Positions 9,323 through 18,445 of a stretch of DNA of 64,000 nucleotides are shown here, one piece after another; within the stretch, counting starts at the first letter, position 1; the number at the start of each line of letters is the position of its first letter. Under the pieces are notes generated by a model. The model was not told the DNA's origin, ran no database searches, and was given only the letters and a program-made list of their open reading frames with translations. The position numbers and the translations under genes were made by a program. The stretch comes from Bacteroidota bacterium (GTDB lineage: Bacteria; Bacteroidota; Bacteroidia; Chitinophagales; Chitinophagaceae). Location of the stretch: assembly GCA_018268085.1 (NCBI GenBank), contig JAFDXE010000022.1, positions 1 to 64,000 of the forward strand, read 5' to 3'.

Positions 9323-11164
9323 ATGCCGGTTACAGATACACACCTGAAGAAATTAATACAATGCATAGACCTGGAAGAAAAAGAACAGGTTAAAAAATAT
9401 AGTCTTGATCAACAGCATAGTTTAAAATCGCTTAAGGCGGAAGGACTTGCCATTCATCCCCTGATTGTAACCCGTAAGAATTTTGGTTATGCAGATTACC
9501 CGGAAATAAGTTTCAGGCTGGCATTTCCGGCAGAAACAACTTTATTCCGGGACGGAGCTGCAATTGAATGTTTCTGTGCTGGCGAATCTGCGATCAAAGG
9601 AACATTATTACATCTTGATGGCAGATCCGGCGAGTTCAGGTTATATGCACCCGATTTTCCCGATTGGATTGAAGACGATGGCGTAGGCATAAAACTGGCA
9701 CCCGACCAGCATACCCACGCTATCATGAAACAGGTGTTAAATGACCTGGAGAACAACAAAAATCTTTTTGAATTATTCAGGCAGTTGCATGGCGAAATTC
9801 CATTTAAAGAAATGGAATCACTAAAAAACAGCGATCTAACGTTTAGTAATACACGATTAAACGAAAGCCAGCGAAAAGCTGTTATTGCCGTTGCGGAAAA
9901 CGAACACCTGGTAGTGCTTCACGGCCCCCCGGGCACCGGCAAAACAACAACACTCATCGAAGCCATTATTCAGTTAATAAAAAAAGGCGAAAAAGTATTG
10001 GTGACTGCACCCAGCAATACAGCAGTAGATAACATCGCATCAGGTCTTGCAAAACAATCCGTTAAAATATTACGAGTAGGAAATACAACAAAGGTGAATG
10101 ATACTATTTTCCCCTTTACTCCCGAAGGCAAACTTCAAAACAGCAGGCAGCAAAAAGAAATAAAACAATTGAAGATACAGGCTGAAGAGTACAGGAAAAT
10201 GGCGTTGAAGTATAAACGTAATTTCGGAAAGGCAGAAAAAGAACAAAGAAATTTATTATTCAAAGAGGTAAAAAATATACGTAGTGAAATAAAAAAATTA
10301 CAGGCTTACAACGAGGAAAAATTATTTGCGGAAGCGGATGTAATAGCAGGAACACCGGTTGGCATTTATGATGCAGGAATTAACAACATTCGTTTTCATA
10401 CGCTCATCATTGATGAAGCCGGGCAATGCCTGGAACCACTCGCCTGGTGTGTAATTCCTTTTGCAGATAAATTTGTATTGGCTGGGGACCATTTACAATT
10501 ACCGCCCACTGTGTTGAGCCAGGAAGCAAAACAAATGAATTTCGACAGATCCATTCTCGAAATCGCCATTGGCAGTTGCAAAAACATTTACCTGCTCGAT
10601 ACGCAATACCGGATGCGTTCAGCCATTGCCGGTTTTTCAGGAAACTATTTTTATAATGGATTATTAAAAACGGCTGCAGGTTTGGATAATAACGGCATTC
10701 ACATCAGCTTCATCGATACTGCAGGTTCAGGTTATAATGAAATGCATGGTAATGACGGCATGAGCTTACAAAACGAAGGAGAATTAAAAATTGCACGTGT
10801 ACTTATAGCAGAAGAAAAACTCCTACCCGAACAAACGGCATTTATTTCGCCATATAACGGACAGGTAACTGCGGCTAAAGAACAATTACAATCATCCATT
10901 CGCATCAGCACCATTGATAGTTTCCAGGGACAGGAACACGGGAATATTTTATTGTCGTTGGTTAGGAGTAATGATGAAGGCGAGATCGGTTTTCTGAAAG
11001 ATTACCGAAGGATGAATGTAGCCATAACCAGGGCAAAAGATAGGTTGTTTGTTATTGGCGACAGTGCTACCATTGGCGCCGATCCTTTTTTTAATGCATT
11101 TCTTACGTATGTAGAACAGCATGGAAACTACAGAACTGTTTGGGAGTTCGACATGAATCAATAA
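9323..11164 (+). CDS. Superfamily 1 DNA/RNA helicase, IGHMBP2/SMUBP-2-like
   Basis: A 613-residue ATP-dependent helicase of the UPF1-like SF1B group. Residues 1-130 are a beta-rich N-terminal region. Then come a Q-like motif (NESQRKAV, about 180-187), Walker A GPPGTGKTT (201-209), motif Ia TAPSNTAVDN, Walker B DEAG (364-367), motif III GDHLQLPPTV, motif IV QYRM, motif V STIDSFQGQE and motif VI VAITRAKDRL. A Lys/Glu-rich helical insertion (about 270-335) lies between Ia and II, as in IGHMBP2-type enzymes. All catalytic motifs are intact. Bacterial members are poorly characterised; a role in nucleic-acid or translation-linked remodelling is inference. It is transcribed alone. Confidence 0.9.
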   Translation: MPVTDTHLKKLIQCIDLEEKEQVKKYSLDQQHSLKSLKAEGLAIHPLIVTRKNFGYADYPEISFRLAFPAETTLFRDGAAIECFCAGESAIKGTLLHLDGRSGEFRLYAPDFPDWIEDDGVGIKLAPDQHTHAIMKQVLNDLENNKNLFELFRQLHGEIPFKEMESLKNSDLTFSNTRLNESQRKAVIAVAENEHLVVLHGPPGTGKTTTLIEAIIQLIKKGEKVLVTAPSNTAVDNIASGLAKQSVKILRVGNTTKVNDTIFPFTPEGKLQNSRQQKEIKQLKIQAEEYRKMALKYKRNFGKAEKEQRNLLFKEVKNIRSEIKKLQAYNEEKLFAEADVIAGTPVGIYDAGINNIRFHTLIIDEAGQCLEPLAWCVIPFADKFVLAGDHLQLPPTVLSQEAKQMNFDRSILEIAIGSCKNIYLLDTQYRMRSAIAGFSGNYFYNGLLKTAAGLDNNGIHISFIDTAGSGYNEMHGNDGMSLQNEGELKIARVLIAEEKLLPEQTAFISPYNGQVTAAKEQLQSSIRISTIDSFQGQEHGNILLSLVRSNDEGEIGFLKDYRRMNVAITRAKDRLFVIGDSATIGADPFFNAFLTYVEQHGNYRTVWEFDMNQ

Positions 11165-11247
11165 TGGAATATTCCTGGCAGTATCCCTTCGGTTGAAGAG
11201 CTGCGGTTATTATTGATCAAAAGATTTTGGAGTTAAATTATTGTAGG

Positions 11248-11318
11248 GAGATGTCATCCTGATGACATCAAGATAACATCAAGATGGAGACTGGATGACA
11301 TCTAGATGTCATCTCCAT
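11248..11318. repeat. 71-bp dispersed palindromic element, copy 1
   Basis: It begins GAGATGTCATC and ends in the perfect 20-bp palindrome GATGACATCTAGATGTCATC (11294-11313) plus TCCAT. A second copy at 52527-52597 has the same start, the identical palindrome at the same offset (46 nt) and the same end. The middle is less conserved but is also made of GATGACATC/ACATCAAGAT-like words. It lies in the gap after the helicase gene. Confidence 0.8.
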
Positions 11319-11353
11319 AATAAATGACAATCAATTAATTACGTATTTTTTTC

Positions 11354-11584
11354 TCACGCAACATATAATTCCTGGTATTCTTCCTCAGAAAAACAAATAA
11401 CACCTGAACGCTTATTTCGGATAAAGTTGCAGAAGTTCTGCAAACTATAATCGGCAGATCTTTTATACCATTCTGCAAAGATTGATTCCAGTGAAAACCC
11501 AAACTGCTCTACATTGGTAAGTACGGCAAATCTTTGAGGCGACTTGTCCACGTCAAACTCCAGTCTGTACAAGGTTAGCTCCAT
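11354..11584 (-). CDS. Small hypothetical protein (76 aa)
   Basis: An unrecognised 76-residue protein. The ATG at 11584 (METLTYRL-like start, MELTLYRLEFDVD) is preferred over an upstream in-frame TTG at 11602. Composition is protein-like: mixed charged and aromatic residues, an FAEWYKRSADYSLQNFCNFIRNK helix-like stretch, and an acidic end (FSEEEYQELYVA). There is no signal peptide or membrane segment. No neighbour suggests a role. It could be a spurious ORF, but codon use looks like the surrounding genes. Confidence 0.5.
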   Translation of the reverse strand: MELTLYRLEFDVDKSPQRFAVLTNVEQFGFSLESIFAEWYKRSADYSLQNFCNFIRNKRSGVICFSEEEYQELYVA

Positions 11585-11895
11585 ACACGATTGATTACAC
11601 AAATGATTACAAAATACAGGAATAGAAATTGGAAATGCCGATTGGCGTAGTGTCTTTGGGGAGACAGAAAAGTAATGGGCAACAAGATAAATAATGTTTT
11701 TTATAAATGCAAACCATCATTCGCAACAAAAGTTTAAAACAAGTTCATTACATAGAACGGGTAATTTCCTAAACTTCTACTACCGAAAAGCAAGTACCAG
11801 AAAATTCCAATGGCAACCCTAACCATATATAACAGAAAATTGCCGCTTTTCTAAATGATTTTGTGTAGCAGTACAGATCATTGTATTATTGAATC

Positions 11896-14568
11896 ATGAA
11901 TAAAACTGTCCTACTCTCTTTGCTATCCCTTCTTTTTATTTCACAAATTACCGCACAAAAACAGGATACGATTATTCAAAAGAAAAAGTATTTCACAAGG
12001 CACCTGCAGGCAGCCGTTACACTGGATGGTATTCCCAACGAAGCTGCATGGAATGATGTTGACTGGGGTGGCGACTTCATTCAATCCCAGCCCTACGAGG
12101 AACGCCTTCCCTCCCATCCTACACAGTTTAAAATTCTGTATGACGACAGGTACCTTTACATTGCTTACAACTGCCTGGACGCATCGCCTGATTCGATCAG
12201 CAGGCGAATGGGCAGAAGAGACGAATTTCCCGGAGATTGGATTGAAGTTAATATCGATAGCTATCACGATCTCCGAACCGCCTTTTCCTTTACTTTATCG
12301 GTTTCAGGTGTGCGTGGCGATGAATTCGTTTCCAACAATGGCAATAACTGGGATGACAACTGGAATCCCATCTGGTTTGCTAAAACACATATCAATAAAA
12401 CCGGCTGGACTGCAGAAGTGAAAATTCCTCTAAGCCAGTTGCGTTACAACAACGATCCTGAAAAAATATGGGGCATCCAGTTTACGAGACGGATTTTCAG
12501 AAAAGAAGAACGTTCCATCTGGCAATTCATTCCACAAGGTTCCGGGGTATGGGTTAGTAGTTTCGGAGAGTTGCATGGATTGAAAAATATTCCACTACAC
12601 CGGCAAATTGAAATTGCTCCTTACCTAACCACCCAGGTTGATGCATACAGAAAAGAACCGGGCAACCCATTTGCTAAAGGAACCGATGCTAAAGTTTCTG
12701 CAGGATTGGATGGAAAAGTAGCCATTACAAATGACCTGATTATGGACTTCACGATTAACCCGGATTTCGGACAGGTAGAAGCCGATCCTTCACAGGTACG
12801 CATCGATGGTTTCCAGACTTATCTTGATGAAAAACGACCTTTCTTTATCGAAAGCAATAATATTTTTGAATACCAGCTTACCGGTTCAGAAGCCGGAGGT
12901 GATTATGATGCAGACTTATTGTTCTACTCCAGGAGAATTGGCAGCTCTCCTCACGGTTACCCACACACGAATTCGGGTGAATATGTAAAATATCCCCAGA
13001 ATACATCTATCCTGGGCGCCGCAAAATTCAGTGGTAAAACACGAAAAGGCTGGAGCATCGGAATCCTGGAATCTTTAACCGGCAGGGAAAATGCCACTAT
13101 CGACAACAATGGAAAACGTAGAAAAGAACTCGTTGAACCATTAACCAATTATGCCATTGCCCGAATTCAAAAAGATATTAATGGCGGTAACACAATTATC
13201 GGAGGTATATTCACTGCAGTAAACCGCGATAAAGGATTGGATGATATCCTTCACAAAAGTGCTTATTCGGGGGGACTGGATTTTATTCATTTCTGGAAGA
13301 ACCGCTCCTGGTTTATAAAAGCAAACGCTGTATTCAGCAATGTGAATGGTACCAAAGCTGCCATCTTAAACACACAAACATCATTCGAACATTTGTTTCA
13401 AAGAATTGGAGCGAAAGAGGTATCCGTTGATACAAATCGTACTTCGTTATCCGGTACCGGGGGCACTTTCAAATTTGGTAAAATTGGCGGGAAGACCGGT
13501 AAGTATGGCCAGATCTTCAAATTTGAAACCGGTATCACCTTCCGTAGTCCTGAACTGGAGATGAATGACATCGGCTTCATGCTCACGGCAAATGAAATCA
13601 ACCATTTTACCTGGGCCGCTATTCAATGGCAAAAGGCATTTTCAATTTTCCGAAATGCAAGGATCAACTACAATCACTGGTTCAGGTGGGATTTCAGCGG
13701 ACAACTCTTATACCAGCAATTTAACGTTAACGCACACACGACATTTAAAAATAACTGGCAAACTGGTTCCGGAGTAACCTGGAACCCCTACGATGTTTCC
13801 AACACTTCATTAAGGGGCGATGGTTCGGTAAGACGTCCGGCAGGCATCGGCTGGAACTGGTATGTAAATACAGATTCAAGGAAAAAAGTATCTGCCAGTT
13901 TCAATATATTTAAATTCTGGGGAGAAGACCATACACTCAATTTTTTCAGTCCTGCGATCGGGATCTACTACGTGCCAGTCAATACATTCAATATCAACCT
14001 TAGCTTTTCTTATGATAAATACTGGAGAAAACAAGACCAGTTTGTGGAAAGCGTTATGTATAATAATACGGTGCGAACAATTGTTGCAAGGGTAAATCAA
14101 AATACCTTACGCTTTACCGGTAGATTAACGTATAATATTACTCCTGATCTGACAATACAATACTATGGTCAACCATTCATCACCAGGCCTGTATATTCAA
14201 ATTTCGGATATGTTGTAAATGGACTGGCCAAAAATTTTGCCGACAGGTTTACTGCATTCAAACCGAACCAGGTTGAATATAACAATCTGAACGGAACCTA
14301 TTCTATTGATGAAAACAATGATGGAATAACAGATTATAGTTTCAGCAGTCCGGATTTTAACTTTGTACAATTTCGCTCAAACCTCATCGTACGATGGGAA
14401 TATAAACCCGGCTCCGAACTTTATTTTGTATGGTCTGATGGAAATACACCGGATGTTGCCAGCGATTTGCAATCAAATATTTTCAACAGTTTACTTAACA
14501 ATGCTTTTTCCGGTGGCAAAGCAAGAAATATTTTCCTGGTGAAATGGACCTATCGCTTCGTTCGTTAA
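11896..14568 (+). CDS. DUF5916 outer-membrane protein with CBM9-like N-terminal domain
   Basis: An 890-residue envelope protein. A signal peptide (NKTVLLSLLSLLFISQITAQ) is followed by a CBM9-like sandwich (about 32-215), with LDGIPNEAAWNDVDW, ILYDDRYLYIAYNCLD and WTAEVKIPLSQLRY. The DUF5916 region then begins (about 225 onward), with the characteristic INPDFGQVEADPSQV and DEKRPFFIESNNIF. The remainder is rich in alternating aromatic strands and ends VKWTYRFVR, as expected for an outer-membrane beta-barrel. The family is widespread in Bacteroidota and its function is not established; carbohydrate or substrate binding is inferred from the CBM9 fold. It is a monocistronic gene. Confidence 0.9.
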   Translation: MNKTVLLSLLSLLFISQITAQKQDTIIQKKKYFTRHLQAAVTLDGIPNEAAWNDVDWGGDFIQSQPYEERLPSHPTQFKILYDDRYLYIAYNCLDASPDSISRRMGRRDEFPGDWIEVNIDSYHDLRTAFSFTLSVSGVRGDEFVSNNGNNWDDNWNPIWFAKTHINKTGWTAEVKIPLSQLRYNNDPEKIWGIQFTRRIFRKEERSIWQFIPQGSGVWVSSFGELHGLKNIPLHRQIEIAPYLTTQVDAYRKEPGNPFAKGTDAKVSAGLDGKVAITNDLIMDFTINPDFGQVEADPSQVRIDGFQTYLDEKRPFFIESNNIFEYQLTGSEAGGDYDADLLFYSRRIGSSPHGYPHTNSGEYVKYPQNTSILGAAKFSGKTRKGWSIGILESLTGRENATIDNNGKRRKELVEPLTNYAIARIQKDINGGNTIIGGIFTAVNRDKGLDDILHKSAYSGGLDFIHFWKNRSWFIKANAVFSNVNGTKAAILNTQTSFEHLFQRIGAKEVSVDTNRTSLSGTGGTFKFGKIGGKTGKYGQIFKFETGITFRSPELEMNDIGFMLTANEINHFTWAAIQWQKAFSIFRNARINYNHWFRWDFSGQLLYQQFNVNAHTTFKNNWQTGSGVTWNPYDVSNTSLRGDGSVRRPAGIGWNWYVNTDSRKKVSASFNIFKFWGEDHTLNFFSPAIGIYYVPVNTFNINLSFSYDKYWRKQDQFVESVMYNNTVRTIVARVNQNTLRFTGRLTYNITPDLTIQYYGQPFITRPVYSNFGYVVNGLAKNFADRFTAFKPNQVEYNNLNGTYSIDENNDGITDYSFSSPDFNFVQFRSNLIVRWEYKPGSELYFVWSDGNTPDVASDLQSNIFNSLLNNAFSGGKARNIFLVKWTYRFVR

Positions 14569-14592
14569 CAGCGATAATGATTAACAATAAAA

Positions 14593-14639
14593 ATCCGGGA
14601 ATAGTTAAATAGTGCTCTGCCCTTTAACCATTCCCGGAT
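14593..14639. terminator. Bidirectional terminator between DUF5916 and SYLF genes
   Basis: The 10-bp stem ATCCGGGAAT / ATTCCCGGAT, with an inner partly paired loop (TTAAA / TTTAA), lies between convergent stops. The minus-strand side is followed by TTTTTATTG, a good U-tract for the SYLF gene. Confidence 0.75.
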
Positions 14640-14656
14640 CTCAACTTTAATCAGTA

Positions 14657-15205
14657 CTAATAAGCATTATAGGTGAATTTTTGTCCGCCTAAAGATGCCT
14701 CATACATCAAACCCCCTTTTTCCTGTGTAAACACCATCACCCCATCACGATATTTGATGTTAGCAGACACACCTGCTTTTACCGCCACTGCAGAAACCTG
14801 GCCGGTAAATTCAAACTTACCGTCTTTTAAACTTTTCAACGCATCATTATTTTCAAAAAAAATCACTTCACTGTACACTTTACCTCCTGCCTGAGCACCG
14901 ATTGTAACCTGCGTCATATTTGCCTTACCAACCGCCTTTCCTTTTTCAAACAAAATACCATTACCGGTAGCACCGCCTACGCCCATTGCACCTTTACCAA
15001 TATTTGGAAATATCACATAGGCAGTGGCATTCTCAAATAAACTCTTCATCATCGGATCTTTCCGGAGAAAATCTCTTTTTGCTTCAAGGCAATTTTCTAT
15101 ATCCTTATCTTTTTTTTCAGCCTGGGCAAATACCGAAGAACCTAGAAAAAAAGAAAGTAAGAAAAGAGAAAGTGTGGCAATAAAAATTTTTGTGATCTTT
15201 TTCAT
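14657..15205 (-). CDS. SYLF (Ysc84-like) lipid-binding domain protein
   Basis: A 182-residue exported protein. A signal peptide (to about residue 28, SSVFAQA) precedes a single SYLF/Ysc84 domain: VIFPNIGKGAMGVGGATGNGILFEKG, VTIGAQAGGKVYSEVIFF, and near the C-terminus AGVSANIKYRDGVMVFTQEKGGLMYEASLGGQKFTY. SYLF domains bind phosphoinositides in eukaryotes; bacterial members are periplasmic or lipid-associated with unknown role. Length is typical. It is transcribed alone and ends at the terminator at 14593-14639. Confidence 0.92.
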   Translation of the reverse strand: MKKITKIFIATLSLFLLSFFLGSSVFAQAEKKDKDIENCLEAKRDFLRKDPMMKSLFENATAYVIFPNIGKGAMGVGGATGNGILFEKGKAVGKANMTQVTIGAQAGGKVYSEVIFFENNDALKSLKDGKFEFTGQVSAVAVKAGVSANIKYRDGVMVFTQEKGGLMYEASLGGQKFTYNAY

Positions 15206-15344
15206 ATAAATTATTTTAAGTGATTAAACCTTCTTTAGTAAGAATATATTCCGATTAAGTGTTTACAAAGATGTTGCCAATGCATTAATTCTTTGAATCA
15301 ATTCTTACAAAACGCTTCCCTGAGGAAAATTCTGCACAAATAAT

Positions 15345-15785
15345 TTACCGGGCCTCTTTTTGCAAAGTCATTTCTTTATCAGCCGAGGTTGATGACAGGA
15401 TTAGTGCATTTTGCTCCAGCTTGATAACCTTCCAATGATCACTGATATTTCTCCACGCGTCTATGGAAACATTGTCCATATTCAAATCAAATTGAAGAAA
15501 TAGTGTACGATCTTCGGCCTGTTCAAAATTCCAGGTGCCATTTGTAGCCATTACATCATTAGAAACAGAGAGCGTATTGTTTGGATTAATAACCAGCAGA
15601 ACATTTAAATAATTAGCTGTTTCATCGTTTCCATTATTTCTGAAATCAGCTACTTTCCAGTTTCCTGTAGTTGTAAACGGATTAATGAATGAATCGTTCC
15701 CCTGAGGATTTTCCGTTTTATCTTTTTTGCAGGAAACAAAAAACATACTACTCAAAACAATAACAGATAAAATAAACTTTTTCAT
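15345..15785 (-). CDS. Putative lipoprotein (lipocalin-like)
   Basis: A 146-residue lipoprotein with signal KKFILSVIVLSSMFFVSC (Cys19) followed by KKDK, a typical Bacteroidota lipoprotein export signal. The mature part reads as a small beta-barrel: WKVADFRNNGNDETANY, LVINPNNTLSVS, GTWNFEQAEDRTLFLQFD, HWKVIKLEQNALILSS. This resembles the lipocalin-like families of this phylum, though I cannot assign one firmly. Function is unknown. It is expressed separately from the SYLF gene downstream (139-bp gap). Confidence 0.75.
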   Translation of the reverse strand: MKKFILSVIVLSSMFFVSCKKDKTENPQGNDSFINPFTTTGNWKVADFRNNGNDETANYLNVLLVINPNNTLSVSNDVMATNGTWNFEQAEDRTLFLQFDLNMDNVSIDAWRNISDHWKVIKLEQNALILSSTSADKEMTLQKEAR

Positions 15786-15982
15786 AACAAATAATTTTAA
15801 GGTTAATAAAACTTTTGCCGGCCGGGTAAATGCGAATTAATTCATGATAATATCTGTCTTATAAAAACAAACATTATTCCAGTTAAGCCGGGGAACTGAT
15901 GTGTAAATATTTGCGCAGTTGTTGAGAAAACAATCGAATTAGATAAGTACCTTTAACCTATTCATTAAATAAATCAATTACG

Positions 15983-16171
15983 ATGGAACAACATAAAGAT
16001 TTTTCAGAAATCCATAAGCAAACCCTGGAGAAAGTTGAAAAATACATCAAAGACAAAGACAAAGCTCCGGCTGGAGAATACGAGAAAATACATGCTGCAA
16101 AAGACAAATGGCAAACGGCCTGGAATGAATTTCTTGAAACATTAATGGTTTTGGAGAAACTGGAAATTTGA
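15983..16171 (+). CDS. Small charged helical protein (62 aa), hypothetical
   Basis: A 62-residue soluble protein with no signal. It is highly charged and helix-forming (KQTLEKVEKYIKDKDKAPAGEYEKIHAAKDKWQTAWNEFLETLMVLEKLEI), with heptad-like leucine/isoleucine spacing near the end. ATG 15983 follows an A/T-rich leader without Shine-Dalgarno, like neighbouring genes. I do not recognise the family. Composition supports a real gene, but it is short. Confidence 0.6.
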   Translation: MEQHKDFSEIHKQTLEKVEKYIKDKDKAPAGEYEKIHAAKDKWQTAWNEFLETLMVLEKLEI

Positions 16172-16293
16172 GGATGATTACAGATCGATTGCAGCCTTAC
16201 AAAATTTCTGTAGATACAGAAGTTTCCAGTAAATATCTACCGATAACCAAACAGATTTTTTCCACCAACTAAACATCGTTGCCGGTCGATTTC

Positions 16294-17274
16294 ATGCATG
16301 CTATTTTGAAATATATCGCGGTATTCCTGCTGATGATTTTTTCAATTCAATGTACTGCACAACAAACAGATGTTGATTCTGCTTATGTTTCCAGGTTTCA
16401 ACAAAGGAACGTAATTGAAATCTATCCGGGTATTTCCAGCACTAAGTTTAATTTCAGAGACCGTGGAGCGTTTAAAAACAATTACAGGCTTGTTGCCAAC
16501 AGCAGTGGATATGTTGGTATATACGGTTCGTACAAATGGGTGTCTTTGAAATATTCATGGACTATTCCCGGTACATATTTAGATAAAAACGTAAAGCTGC
16601 AATACACTTCACTGAACCTGAATTTCAGTTTAAGGAAATGGGCAATCCGTCCATTCTACAATGCCTATAACGGCTTACTCATTCCTGAAAATCCGCGGCA
16701 AAGAGATTTCAGACCTGTAAGAGATATCCTTTTTAAAGATGCCGGGATAGATGTATACTATTTTATACATACCCGGCGTTTTTCCATTAAAGCAGCAAAT
16801 AGTTTTACTGAGATGCAGGTAAAAACAGCCGGATCTCTATTTATTAAATGCTCTCCCATGTGGCAAAAGATCAGTTGGCGTGATCCATCACGTGATGTAA
16901 TTATAGATTCTACAACCTTTAAGCTTCTTTCTTATAACCCCGAATGGTTTTCTTTTATTGTCAGAACCGGTTACACGTACAGCATAAGCCTGAAAAAAGG
17001 TAAGTGGATTATTGCACCAACCGTTATATTAGGCGCCGGCGCTTTAAAGGAGATCAACACTGGCATTAACCACCTGCAACTCGTTACAGATATGCAGGCT
17101 TCATTGAGAGCAGGGCGTAATGGAAAAACTTATTATTATTATATCAATGCCCGTTGGGGTAATTTATTAACCAACCTGTTTATTAAAAACATGTCACAGG
17201 AGAATTCGAATATCTCCATAACCTTTGGCCGTCGTTTCGGTAACCTGAAAAATAAAATTTTCGGAATACTCTGA
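16294..17274 (+). CDS. DUF4421 family outer-membrane/exported protein
   Basis: A 326-residue protein matching the DUF4421 pattern: VIEIYPGISSTKFNF, WVSLKYSWTIPGT, FNLSLRKWAIRPFYNAYNG-like core, FKDAGIDVYYF, PEWFSFIVRTGYTYSI, GAGALKEIN. I chose ATG 16294, which yields a clean signal peptide (HAILKYIAVFLLMIFSIQCTAQ), over the TTG at 16279. Alternating hydrophobic strands and the final FGRRFGNLKNKIFGIL suggest a beta-barrel in the outer membrane. Function of the family is unknown. It has no operon partner. Confidence 0.8.
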   Translation: MHAILKYIAVFLLMIFSIQCTAQQTDVDSAYVSRFQQRNVIEIYPGISSTKFNFRDRGAFKNNYRLVANSSGYVGIYGSYKWVSLKYSWTIPGTYLDKNVKLQYTSLNLNFSLRKWAIRPFYNAYNGLLIPENPRQRDFRPVRDILFKDAGIDVYYFIHTRRFSIKAANSFTEMQVKTAGSLFIKCSPMWQKISWRDPSRDVIIDSTTFKLLSYNPEWFSFIVRTGYTYSISLKKGKWIIAPTVILGAGALKEINTGINHLQLVTDMQASLRAGRNGKTYYYYINARWGNLLTNLFIKNMSQENSNISITFGRRFGNLKNKIFGIL

Positions 17275-17290
17275 TTCTTTACTTCTTGAT

Positions 17291-17725
17291 TCATTTGCTG
17301 TTCTTTCCTTCTGTGTACTTACAAAAATTATCCAGTATCGCCTGCCAACCGGAGCGTTGCAAATCCGTAGAATGTATTGTTTCTGCTTCGAAGCTTTCGG
17401 TTACGGTTGTACGCTCTCCATCTGCTTCAAAATTTACGGTTACTTTTCTGCCGTCATCAATTGTATAAGACAGTTGCTTATGTTCAAGTACCTGCTGGTA
17501 TGTTCCGCCAAAATCAAATCCCATGCTTCCATCCCTTGCTTCCATCCTTGAAGTAAATCTACCCCCCACCCGGAGATCATTCGTTGCATAAGGCGTATGC
17601 CAATCGGCTGATGCATGGTTCCATTGAACAATGTGATCGGGATTCGTCCAGCATTCCCACACCAATTCAACTGGTGCGTTTACTTTTCCTGAAACTGTGA
17701 TAATAATACTGCTATGGGTTTCCAT
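17291..17725 (-). CDS. SRPBCC / AHSA1-like (START fold) protein
   Basis: A 144-residue cytoplasmic protein of the Activator-of-Hsp90-ATPase-like (AHSA1, SRPBCC) family. It shows the standard pattern: APVELVWECWTNPDHIVQWN at the N-terminus, then DLRVGGRFTSRMEARDG, FDFGGTYQQV, YTIDDGRKVTVNFE, and the C-terminal helix GWQAILDNFCKYTE. ATG 17725 gives the family's normal start; the longer frame to 17806 adds a cysteine-rich tail not seen in the family. These proteins bind hydrophobic ligands; no specific ligand can be inferred. It is convergent with the DUF4421 gene, 16 bp apart. Confidence 0.9.
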   Translation of the reverse strand: METHSSIIITVSGKVNAPVELVWECWTNPDHIVQWNHASADWHTPYATNDLRVGGRFTSRMEARDGSMGFDFGGTYQQVLEHKQLSYTIDDGRKVTVNFEADGERTTVTESFEAETIHSTDLQRSGWQAILDNFCKYTEGKNSK

Positions 17726-17958
17726 TTTTGTTTTTTTAATTGAACAATGATATGCAATGCAAACATCGCAACAGATAAGTGGTGTGCAACTGGGTAAATA
17801 CGACAATCTACGGGGCGATTCCGTCAGTTACTCCATCAAAATAGCAATCAAATTTAATTGCATATTAAACTCATTCATTTTTTTAAGGTAATAAATGAAT
17901 TCATTGCAATCTCGTTTGCTGCGAATCCGGGAAGTTGTATCTATCCTGCTGTAATGGC

Positions 17959-18435
17959 TCAACGCCTGATTTCAGTTTTAAAGATCCGGTATTGGTTGCC
18001 GTTTCTTTCTAAATCAAGTCCGATCTTAATTACCTGGTTGGCCGACCTGATTTTACTGAGTTTAACATACACATGCTTTTTATTGATGTATTCCACTTCC
18101 GTAAAACGTACGATTATCTTGTCTAACACACGAGAACGGCTTAAACTATTATTTGCAAGAACAATCAATGAATCTTCATAAGCTTTATTTAATCCATTAT
18201 TTTTTAAAAAGAAAAAACTATCCACTGCGGTTTCTTTTAGTTCAGGTATTTTTTTCAAATCCAGCAGGTATTTATCTGTATTGAATTCCGCATGAATGTC
18301 AAGTGTTTTATTCACACAGGTTTCAATCAGGTTATAAGCCAGTGCATCCGAAGTAGAATAGTCTGCTTCCGGATCATGTACAGTACATTGAGAAAAATTT
18401 ACCACTATAACTAAAAGTGATAATAAGCTACGCAT
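17959..18435 (-). CDS. Putative lipoprotein, second gene of a two-gene unit
   Basis: A 158-residue unrecognised protein. ATG 18435 gives RSLLSLLVIVVNFSQC, a lipoprotein signal with Cys17; the upstream in-frame start at 18483 would overlap the preceding gene and bury the signal. The mature part is mixed alpha/beta with FNTDKYLLDLKKIPELKETAVDSFFFLKN and basic ends. Its start lies 10 bp after the stop of the other lipoprotein gene (18446), so the two are probably co-transcribed and may act together. Confidence 0.7.
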   Translation of the reverse strand: MRSLLSLLVIVVNFSQCTVHDPEADYSTSDALAYNLIETCVNKTLDIHAEFNTDKYLLDLKKIPELKETAVDSFFFLKNNGLNKAYEDSLIVLANNSLSRSRVLDKIIVRFTEVEYINKKHVYVKLSKIRSANQVIKIGLDLERNGNQYRIFKTEIRR

Positions 18436-18445
18436 CCTTTTTCTA

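Noticed and set aside
11183-11192. Lone ATCCCTTCGG after the helicase gene, similar to the REP core.
   Set aside because: Only 10 bp match and the 3' arm of the hairpin is missing, so chance is a good explanation.
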